A stretch of 64,000 nucleotides of DNA. Source: Denticeps clupeoides. Its lineage: Eukaryota; Chordata; Actinopteri; Clupeiformes; Denticipitidae. The stretch covers positions 6,552,598 through 6,616,597 of the forward strand of contig NC_041721.1 of assembly GCF_900700375.1 (NCBI RefSeq). Reading direction: 5' to 3'. The notes below the pieces were generated by a model, which was not told where the DNA came from, did not search any database, and was given only the letters and a program-made list of their open reading frames with translations. Position 1 is the stretch's first letter; the number at the start of each line of letters is the position of its first letter. The position numbers and the translations under genes are program-made. Below are positions 40,659-50,800 of this stretch, piece by piece.

Positions 40659-41064
40659 CCTGCCACACAGTGACAGCAACACGAACCCATGAGCTTCGCC
40701 GACGAAGACCTCGCAGGCTCGTCGCGGTTCGAACCTTCCGCCTTCGGCGCGCAGTGACGTCACCGAAGCCGGCCGACAACGCGCTCGCCGTTTAATCAAC
40801 CTTTCGTTTCCGAACTCTGCGTCCCCCCCTCCGGAACAAAACTTCCAAGGGAGGCGCCAGAATGTGGCGTTGCGAGCTCGTAGGAGCAGGAGGTGTACTT
40901 TTAATTTCCCTTCATGAACCGGAAGTAGAACTCGCCTCTGCGTCGTCGGCGCGAAGTGGGCACTACGAAAGGCGGAAGTGAGCGGCCGTCCGCCTTCCTC
41001 GCGTAGCCCGGGGGTTCGTAAAGTGTCCTTGGTAGGACCCTTCGCGTCCGTAGGCGGCCAGATA
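40659..41064. promoter_or_regulatory. Bidirectional dclre1c / Myb-SANT-like promoter
   Basis: 406 bp between the divergent start codons, GC-rich with many CpGs and no TATA box. ETS-type cores are visible at 40919-40926 (CCGGAAGT), 40972-40980 (GCGGAAGTG) and inverted near 40735 (CTTCCG). Such sites suit GABP/ETS-driven housekeeping promoters. That these factors bind is inference. Confidence 0.65.
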
Positions 41065-43080
41065 ATGGACCACACTATGTACACTGCGCCCGCCACGCCG
41101 CAAAATGTCCCCCACGCGTCGGAATGTACTTGTAAATGTAAGTGCAGTCACTAAGTTAACTGTTAAGCGATTATAGATTACAGTCATTCAACTCAATTTC
41201 CCATTTCAATTGTCTTGCACAGTGACCGACGAAGAGACGACCAAGTTCATAAAGTGGAGGGCAACAAACTGTTCTCTCTTTACCGGGAGGAGAAACTCGT
41301 CCAAACTTGCCTGGAGGTACCCGTGCCACTATATGTATATTCTGTTTTTTTTTTTTGTTTTTTTTTTAGATCCTTTCTTGAGAAACGTTCCTGGTCTGCA
41401 GTGGTCATGGGTGGTCAAGGCGTGTGGGACTGCAGGCTGACCCGTGTTGCCTGGTCAGCCAATAGGTTTCAACAGGATTATGCCCCCCTACCACACTGTA
41501 AAAACGGTTCAGAACTCAGCAATGAGCCTCTGTGGCAAACTGGTCTATTCCTCTATCATTTGGTCTCGTACTTATAATAACGCTTTCCTTTAAGACCAGC
41601 ATGAACAAATGTTATGTAGAAAGACAAACTGTGTTACAGCAATATATCGCGATATTTTACGTGGTGATATTGTATGGATGCAGGGACATCAAATATTGAT
41701 ATTTTTGTAAACAAATTTAGTCCGCCGGGTGGTGCTGTCGAGCGTCAGCATGGATGAGAATCAGCGTGCGACCACAACCTCCCCTCCTGTAGATGGCGCT
41801 GTACAGCTGGGTACTTCGAATCACGGCTTTTCAGGCAGAGTGAAATCGCACAACATGACAGACCGATCACAACATGGACTGTAGAATATAGAAATATGTA
41901 CAGTATCACGATATATTGTGATGCATATTGTGATGTATTGTGAGATCCTTGCCAATACATTTACAGCATTTATCAGATGCCCTTATCCAGAGCGACTTAC
42001 AATCAGTAGTTACAGGGACAGTCCCCCCGGAGCAACTTAATTGTCTTGCTCAGGGACACAATGGTAGTAAGTGGGATTTGAACCTGGGTCTTCTGGTTCA
42101 TAGGCGAGTGTGTTACCCACTAGGCTACTACCACCCTGGTACACACTAGGCTTCTACCATATGTCCCATTGTAATAACTTTTTTTTTTTTTTTTTTTGCG
42201 TCTATCTCAGAGCTATTTTGAAAGAAACTGGTCTCCATGGGAAAATGTCAACTGCTCAGGCAAATAAGAAATGGGAAAACCTTAAAAAGAAATACAAGGT
42301 AAAATGCTATTTATTGTAGGATTGTTCTATTTTATCTAAATATTAATTTCATAGAATACATTTCTGCTTGTTGTGTATGCCCATGTACAGGAGCTTAAGT
42401 ATCCTCTGCCTGGCATTGCTGTCAAACCGGAAAACTGGCCTTGGTTCAAACTCATGGATGACGCCATGGAGGGCCGACTGGAGGGGAGTGCCCCAGTGGT
42501 CTCCATTTCATCAGTTGCAATAAATAATGAAGACTTCCCACATCATCCTAAACCTAGGAAACGTGCAATTGTGTCAGACGGCAGCGAAATCGAGCTGGTG
42601 GTGAACGTGGAGGACTTGGCGCAGGCGGACGAGTGGAATGGGCTGGAGAGGCAGTGTGACCAGGAGGAGATGGAACAGGAGAGGGCCCAGCTGGATAGCG
42701 ACCGAGCTGCCGTGGAGAGCGAAAAGGGGCTACTGGAGCGCGAGAGGATGGTGCTGGACCGAGAGAGAGCGGCGCTCCAGAGGGAACTGGCTGCTCTCGA
42801 CAGGGACAGGGCAGCCCTAGAGAGAGAGAAAGCGTCTGTGGAGAGAGAACGGGCCGCCGTGGATCGAGACCGGGCCCAGTTGGAGAAAGACAGAGCCATC
42901 ATGCTGCGACAGAGAGAAGCCCTGCACAGGGACATGGGATTAGGAACAGACAGCCTCGATGGGGCAGACAAGCAATCAGTAATGAAAGAGAAAAAGAGAG
43001 AGGTGGTTCTGGAACCCTCACAAATGGAGAGAAGACAGAAGTTCCTGGACTTATTTGAAAAACTCATTGAAAATTTCTGA
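41065..43080 (+). CDS. Myb/SANT-like DNA-binding protein with long coiled coil (4 exons, 314 aa)
   Basis: I do not recognise a named orthologue. Exons 41065-41137, 41223-41316, 42211-42298 and 42391-43080 join in phase (945 nt). Residues about 25-115 form a trihelix or Myb/SANT-like domain of the type found in domesticated transposon proteins: three helices with Trp anchors ([25 protein letters not shown]), then [21 protein letters not shown], common in fish paralogues of this group. A short basic stretch (KPRKRA) may be a nuclear signal. Residues about 175-272 are a highly regular, strongly charged coiled coil of repeats like [21 protein letters not shown]. The protein ends soon after ([12 protein letters not shown]). 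It probably acts as a dimeric nuclear DNA-binding factor, but that is inference. It starts head to head with dclre1c. Confidence 0.85.
41630..41955. mobile_element. hAT-like non-autonomous element
   Basis: ATATATCGCGATATTTTACG near the left end and TATCACGATATATTGTGATG with TTGTGAGATCCTTGCCAATA at the right end resemble the CG-poor, self-complementary ends of a fish hAT MITE group. A SINE A copy abuts its right end. Intron 2 of the Myb/SANT-like gene. Confidence 0.5.
41956..42138 (-). mobile_element. SINE family A, full length
   Basis: Reverse complement with CAGAGCGACTTACAATCAGT, the B box complement GGATTTGAACC and the A box complement CCCACTAGGCTA. Intron 2 of the Myb/SANT-like gene. Confidence 0.92.
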
Positions 43081-43219
43081 AAAGTCAATGTGACTGAAGT
43101 GCTATTGGTAGAATAGCACTTCTATCTGTCTAGACAATCTGTCTCCTTCAACCTAAACTGTTTGTGAAATATATGATGCACTTGGCCTCTTTTTAGTTTG
43201 TGGGAGAAATATAAATTTA

Positions 43220-44080
43220 ACCAAATGATGTTATTGATAATCCACGTCACCACGTATTCTGTTTTATCTTTTCTGACCTTCATTCCTCTAATCTCTGGAG
43301 CATTTCTCCACCTGCACACTTCTCTACCTGCAGTGCACAATGTCATCAGCAAACATCATCGTCCATCGGGACTCCTGTCCAGTGCAAACAAGAACGATCT
43401 CAGAGCTGATCCTGGGTGGAGACCAGAGTTTCCCCAAACCTGGTCCTGGTGGAACATCTGCCAGGAAGTTTTTAATAACCTGGAGCCTCCACCTCCAGGT
43501 TATTAAACTCTGTATTTTCCATTACCATCAGTTTCCTTGTGTGATATGACATAAATAATGACATGTTCATCACTATGACTGGAATATGTTGTGTAACACA
43601 ACACAAGGGCAGGAGTGAAGACTATTTGGCAGAAGTTCCTCCAGGACCACGGATGGGGAAACAGTGGTGTAGACCAGCCTCCACCTTGAACACATCTGTC
43701 ACTTCTACCTCACCACTGTCACACTGCCCTCACACATGTCCTGCACCACATTTACGTACTTCTCTGCCAGCCCTGACTTCCTTATACAAAACCACCGCAC
43801 CTCTCTAAGCACCCTGTCATATGCTTTCATCCAAGACCTCAAAGACAGAGTGTAGCTCCTTCTGACCTTCTCTGTACTCTTCCACCATCAGCAAACATTG
43901 CATCTGTGGTGTTCTTTCCTGGCATGAAAATATACTTCTCCATCACCTCTTTCCATAACCTGGCTTCCATTACTCTTTCCCATAACCTGAAGTCAATTTC
44001 ACCCCCCTGCAGCTCTGCAGTGTCCTCCATTTTCTTGAAAAACACAAATGATGATGATAATAATAAAAACATTGAGCCGC
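43220..44080 (-). mobile_element. RTE-like LINE fragment (reverse transcriptase remnant)
   Basis: On the minus strand, pieces of a non-LTR reverse transcriptase appear in order: DFRLWERVMEARLWKEVMEK with FMPGKNTTDAMFA (about 44000-43885), KDAYDRV and VRFCIRKSGLAEKYVNVVQD (about 43850-43740), and FADDIVLCR (about 43350-43320), the catalytic box. Frameshifts and stops separate them, and both ends are truncated. Probably RTE clade, judged by the wording of these motifs. It follows the 3' end of the Myb/SANT-like gene. Confidence 0.75.
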
Positions 44081-44833
44081 CCCCTGTTTAGGAGAGGTCA
44101 CCAAAAGAACTTTATTCAGTTGCGGTGGTAGTTCCATACAAAGCACACAATGGCACACCCCAACCACACCCCCCTTTCCCTAAGTCATATGAAATATTCA
44201 TTCAAGGCTATTGCACACAGTTAACAATCACCTGTGAAATAGACCAAATCCTGCAGTTTGGTAAAAATTGGGCTCAGAATATATATATTTATATTATAGT
44301 ACAGACTTTACAACAGGTGCTTTTGTTAAATGCTTATTTTATTGCATCAGATTCCCTTCATTGAGTCAGTGAGCTCCAGCTTCAGTTACCTTATACTATT
44401 TAAAAAAATCAATGTGTTAGAATTAATAATAATTCAATATATTTATATGTTTTTACAGAACATTAATAAAAAAAAGCATTAATATTCATACAATTTAATC
44501 AGTCCTGAACAGAAATAAAAAAATTAAAAAACTTTTGAATCTTTAAACTTTTTTAATTAAGAAAGTTGTTGAGTTTTGTTGCTTTTTCTCTCTTTTTTTG
44601 GTCTGTTTGCCAATGTACCTGTGAATGGGTGTTTCTTTGTGTGTGTGTCTGTGTGTGTGTGTTTGTGTTTTTTAGACACCTAAACAGGTTTTGTCGTTTT
44701 GTTCATGCAACTTAATCGTTGCAGGATTCCAGTCAACTGGCCAATATAAAACAACATTTGTGTGTGTCAAAAATGATGTCATGTGGTAGGGACTTAACCA
44801 TAAGTGTCTGTGTGTGTTTCTGTTTGTCCACAT
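44081..44833. other. Spacer and epyc 3' flank, no gene seen
   Basis: AT-rich, with poly-A/T runs and a short (GT)n at 44638-44670. It must hold the epyc 3' UTR (minus strand). Confidence 0.5.
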
Positions 44834-47800
44834 TTAAAAAAGAGCACCAATAGGGATACGAGGCAGACACACGTAGGCTTGTGGGGTTTTGCTGAGGTTA
44901 ATGGGATTGCCATCAAGGCGAATGTCCTCCAGAGCATTGCGGATGTAGTTAAAGTCTTTCAGATTGCAGAATGTGTCTTCGTGCATCATCTGGACATTGT
45001 TATTCTATGGGGAGAACAGGAAAAAAAAAAGATTATCGTAAAATTGTATTTACATAGAGGCTGAAGCAGAGAGGTTGAGGCTCTGGTGCAGTTTCATACA
45101 TTGGCCATGAGGTGGCAGATTTGAGGTAGGAGTGCAGGTACCTGTAGGTGCAACGAACGCAGACTGTCTGGCAATGGCACGGGTATATAGTCAATGTTGT
45201 TGTCCGTCAGGTACAGATACAGAAGGCCTGCCATATCCTGTAAACAAGGGGACAGTGTCGTCACCAACCATACGTTAACCGTTGCATTTCCTACTGACTC
45301 CAACGCGTGGATCTCACCTTGAAAGCTTCTTTCTGGATACCGGAGCTACCTAGTCTGTTGTGACTGGCATCAATCAGGGTCATTGTAGGGGGCAGAGCAG
45401 GTAGGAAGGTCACACGGTTTACCCGAATAATTAATTCCTCAAGGGCAGGGAGGCCAAATAAAGCATTGTCGTCAATCCGTGAGATATCATTACTCGTCAG
45501 GTCGATTCTCTTCAGCTTATCTTGAAGGGTTAGAAAATGCAACAGAAACTAGAGATTAGAAACCTATAACATCAAATTATTTGATTTCTTATTATGAAAA
45601 TGTGAATGAATTTAATTGATTGCATCCCTTTCACATACTCATCTGAGCAAAGTCGGACTTGTTGATCTTAGTGATCTTGTTGTAGCGAGCATAGAAGTGA
45701 GTGGTCTCTTTGGGGAGGGGTGGCACACTCTCCAGTTTCACGTCGTCACAGTAAACAGACGAACCCAGGCATATGCATAACAGGCAGGTTGGCATGCCTT
45801 CAGCAAAAGTGTCAGAACAAACAAAAAAAATTGTGTGATATAAACAAATTTCCTTGTGTGATATGACATAAATAATGACATGTTCATCACGTATTGCTAC
45901 TGCATTTACATTTACATTTACAGCATTTATCAGATGCCCTTATCCAGAGCGACTTACAATCAATAGTTACAGGGACAGTCTCCCTGGAGCAACTTAGGGT
46001 TAAGTGTCTTGCTCAGGGACACAATGGCAGTAAGTGGGATTCGAACCCGGGTCTTCTGGTTCATAGGCGAGTGTGTTACCCACTAGGCTACTACCACCCT
46101 GCACGCAGACTCGTTGTGGCCATAATGAAGCAGTCCAGGGATCAGCAGTGTTTTACAGACATGTGCTTGTTACTAACCTGGGATGAGAATTTCCACCTCA
46201 GGGAACCCTGATTCCTCTGACCCAACACCCTCCTGGGGTGTGGTCTGGGTTGTTGGAAGCAAATCGTCCTCTTGTTACAGACAATTAGGTGTTAAGAGAC
46301 AGACATATTAAAATATAGCTAGACAATGGAAGAGGTGATGACAATGAGTCAAATGACACATTTAACCAGTGTTAGACAGTTAAATGGGACAGTTAGAATT
46401 AAGATGGGTGCCAATCATGTATCATAGGATATACATAAACCAGGCTGGTATCAACGCATGACACAAAATGTTAATCTGTTCTTATCTTAGGTCTTAAATT
46501 GTTTGATAGAAAATTCAACAACACAGATTGTCTATTTTATTCTGTTCTATTCAATTCTATTCTGTCAGGAAATACAAACACATTGTAAATATCGTAAACA
46601 TTTGCCAGTAAATTGAATCTGTTCAGGTACTGACCTTCCCCTAAAGTAGGGAAAAATACAATTTCAGGTTCCTCAGGTTCCTCTGGTTGCTCAGGTTCCC
46701 AAGGCTTAATGGGTATCCTAGGTTCTCCGGGTTCACCAGAAAACCCAGGCTCCATTGGTTCCACAGACTCCCCAGACTCCCTTGGTTGCCCAGATTCCCC
46801 AGAATCCCAAATCTCCCCAGAAGACCCAGAGGCCTCCTCAGGTACTTTATACTTCGGGGGCAGCTCCTCCTCTTGTTAAATGACCAGGTGAAGTAGTAAG
46901 GTAGAAATTAGGCCCCTCAATGATGTGATAATGGAAAGCATGAATTTAACCACGACTGAACTGTTACGAGTTTATATAAAGTATTAAAGTTTTCAAGGCC
47001 ATACGTGAATCAGCCCTTTTCAACTAACAATATACTAAACCTTTTAATGACATTATAGAAATATTAGCCACTGCAGTTGGTACTGACCTTCATCAGGAAC
47101 CAAAACTATCTCTGAAATTCCTGAATCCCCAGACGTTCCGGAAACAAGGTCACCAGAAGCTCCAGACGGGCCTGAACTGAAGTCACCTGAGGTTCTCAAA
47201 TCATGGAGAGCAGGGGATTCAGACGTTCCAGAAGCAAGGTCGCCAGACACTCCGGAAGCGAGGTCGCCAGACACTCCAGAAGCAAGGTCACCAGATATTC
47301 CAGAAACATGGTCACCATATACTCCAGAAGAAGGGTCACCAGAAACACCAGAACCAAAGTCACCAGAAATCCCAGAAACACTAGAAACAATGTCACCAGA
47401 AGCACCAGAAACTTCTGATCCAATGTCACCAGAAGGTCCGGAGCCAAGTTCACCAGAAGCTGCAGAACCCTGTTCAACAGAATCCCCAAAAACTCCAGAT
47501 CCAAGGTCGCCAGAAGTTCCATAAATGCCAGAGTCAATGTCACCAGAGACCCCACAACTGATTCCTGAAGCAAAGTCACCAGAAACCCCAGAACCAAGTT
47601 CAACAGTAAACCCTGAAATCTCAGAACTGAAGTCACCTGACGCTGAAGAAATTAAATCTATAGAAGTCCCAGATCCTCCTGAAGTTCCAGAAACCTCCCC
47701 TGATCCCCCGGAACCCCCAGAACCTCCAGAGATATGAAGCATGACAGTGGGCGTCAGACGAAGCTCCTCCTCTTGTTAGAGACAAGATTAGGTGTTAAGA

Positions 47801-50800
47801 CACAGAACAGAATGGACAATGATTGAGAAGGAACAGTGAGAGGTGATGGTGAAGCTAATTAGCCAACGAGTCAGAATTGTTAAGAATGATTGAAACACAT
47901 TTAACCAATTGTGCTCAGTTAAATGAAACGGTAGCACTGTGAAAACGAAAAACTACTGATGTGGGGGATTTTGCACAGTCATGGAGGGTGTTGTGATTTG
48001 ATACAGACCTTTTTGGGTGTCAGGACCCATAGACACCCCAGAACCTCCTGAGCCTGGTGGGATGGGTTTGATGGCCACAGCTTCCTCTTCTTCCTCTTCT
48101 AGTGAGGCAGTGTGGCCAGTTTCATTTTCGTCCAGGGGGTCCAGGGTGTCAGTCTCTATCTGAAGACCACAAATGAAATTTTCCCAATTTCAAAACTGTA
48201 ATCTAATTGAAAGTACAAAGAAACGGTCAACATACTGCACAAATTAATTTAGATTTAAATACACCGTCAACTTTAATTGACCTCTATAAAAAAAAATGAC
48301 CGTCTATTCATTAATCCTTATTTATTCTAATACATGTTCATGGGGCGCACACAATAATGACCCCCCAGACCACCAATCAGAGTTTTATAGGCAATGGTGC
48401 AACTTCATGCTGCCTGTGATACTGACATTGGTAGCAGAGTAACATTTGGCATTCAGTCAGCTACTGTTTTTTATTTTTATTTTATTCTCCTCAAAACATA
48501 TGCCTCAAAAGCAAAATATTGGAGCTAGGAAATAAGGTCTCTAACCATGTATATAAATACAGCAATAAATTATGTGGCCTCAGAGGGGCACTGCAGGCTT
48601 ACAAACAGTCTCAGGTCACAGCAGACACTCTGCCCTAGTCATAGAGCTCAGTCAAGATGTAAATGGTCCTGGTGGAACCAAGAAACACATGGTAGCTGAA
48701 GCCTATATTTCATTAGCATTTAGTTTACAATGCCAAATGCTATGGAGCCGCTGAAGGCTGAACGGAGTTTTTTTGCAATCCTTTAAAGCAGGGCATGCAG
48801 TAAAAACCCCATTAGCAGTAGTAAATGTGCATGAATAGGTAAACGTGCAGCAACCCGGATAGGATGCTCATTAGGGCGCAAATCCAGCTAAGCGATGACA
48901 ACGACAACCTTTGAGAACCAAAGCAAAAGTACGAAGCAGATCTCCCCCACACCCACCAGAAAATAAGTCTTTTCTCCTCCCCCTGAAAAAGCAAACACCA
49001 TTCAAGCACCACCACTCAGGCTAGAGGAAAAAAGAACCTTGGAAACTAGACCAAAGTGAAATTTATGACATGGGTCTGGCTCATCAGGTTGAAGCTCTAC
49101 GCCCAGGCACATGTACACAATTATCTTTCCACCGACTCCACAGGGGTTAAAAGCTACACAGCATAGTTCACGCAGAATAAGGAGATGTGGGGGGGTGGGC
49201 AATTTCAACACCTGAACTGGCAAAAAGAGTAATGCGGATTCATTGTTTTCCTTTTGGGGAAAATGGGGAGAATTTTAACAGGTTACTGCTATTAAAAAGT
49301 GCCAGGAAGCAGCTCAGTACCCGTAATTATTGATTCAAAATTGAAGTGTGGTCAGGACATTGAGAAATCAACATTTTATAGAAATCACAAGTGTATTTGA
49401 ATGTATTAAAAACATGAAAAAACACAACAATGAGTGAACCTTTTAAAGCGATAGATTTGCATTAGTGGACACAGTATTCCATTGGAACTCAAGACTTGTT
49501 TACAGCATTAGAAATGTCTGGACAGTATTTTTGACCAGTCTGATGTAAATGTATTTTGTACTTTGAAAAAGGGCCTTTGATTCAATATTGTAAAAGGATG
49601 TTGTTCCAACTAACAATTTTATGTAAATTCCAAAATCAACTTTGTTTGTTGGGTATCAATGCTTCATCCTGACTACATCTTAAGTTGTCAATGGGTCAAA
49701 TGTTAAAAAAAAATGCCTTTCACCATTCCCATTCTTAGGAAAGTTGTTTGAAGACAAATATTTATACAATAAACACTCTTCAGCAATTTAGAGTACTGTG
49801 AACATCACTAGAATGGTAGTAGCCTAGTGGGTTAGACACTCACCTATGAACCACAAAGTCACAGGTTCAAACCATTGTGTCCCTGAGCAAGACAATTAAC
49901 TCTGAGCATCTTCTGAAAATGAGACATATGTAAAATGTAAATGAACAGTGAATATGAAGTCCAATACTTTCAGACCAACAGAGCACGGTCACTGCAGACA
50001 TGGAATTTACATGAGACTCTCACAAGTCTTAAAAAGCAGCCTGGACAAAAAGCACACTACCCTTTTAAAAAGCTGGTGCCCCAGGAAGGACTAGGTCTGT
50101 AAAAGTGTCACTCATCGCCAGCTACACTTTCCGACTAGGAATGAGCTCACCCCTTACACACAAACAACACTGGGCAGCGTTTCTTTTACAATTCTTCCTA
50201 TTGTATTTTTTAGATTTTTTTTCTAGATATGCCAAACTCCAACTCCATATCAATTGTAATCAATTACTTAAGCCTGAATAGATAGGTGGCAGACACCTAA
50301 AGACAGAGAACCTTGGGAAGACCTCCCTCCTCCTTACCCTGACAGGTTGAGGACAGAGTTCCTTACAGGCAGGTCTCATGTCTTGACTTAACACATAGAA
50401 TTGTGGGTTTGAGTCAAATCCACCCGCATGAGGAACAGTTTAAGGCTCTTGGCTTCTCCATGATCCATTTCGCAAATCTGATCCTGCTGTTGAGTGCAGT
50501 GCCAGCCTGGCCAACCAGGCTCTAGGTGCAAGTTCCAAAAAGAAAATAATCTGGATTGTAAACTGTATTGAAGGGAATGGTTCCTTATCCAAAGCTGCAC
50601 AGCAGACAGGTCACAGGATCAGCTTTGTTTGTACTGAATGACACTTTCGGCCCTAAACTGCAGTTCTCCATCTCGATATATCTCTTTCCCTCTCAATCAC
50701 TTGCACACAATTTACTATATATCTTAAACAATCTAAACATGAGAAACACTATTTGGGACTTCATAATGTGCAAGCATAGCCTGAAAATTTTTATTTTGGC

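Noticed and set aside
40659-41096. In-frame N-terminal extension of dclre1c by 146 codons
   Set aside because: The chosen Met aligns with the human start and puts all catalytic residues at human positions. The extension lies in the CpG-rich promoter and resembles nothing.
42543-43088. Long antisense frame (Ser-rich) opposite the Myb/SANT-like gene
   Set aside because: It is the mirror of the Glu/Arg heptad repeat. The plus-strand exon has the splice sites and the domain continuity.
43472-43505. Short hairpin AATAACCTGGA ... TCCAGGTTATT
   Set aside because: Too small and within degraded LINE/repeat sequence. No sign of a conserved RNA.
45142-45797. Opticin for the left-hand LRR gene
   Set aside because: The LRR and ear segments match epiphycan better, and the gene is next to kera as EPYC is in human.
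47196-47636. Alternative open frames in the epyc SG exon, including Leu-rich ones
   Set aside because: Frame shadows of the repeat. Only the SG frame joins both neighbouring exons in phase.
47203-47640. CRISPR-like regular repeats
   Set aside because: They are degenerate codon repeats inside a coding exon, without unique spacers, in a vertebrate genome.
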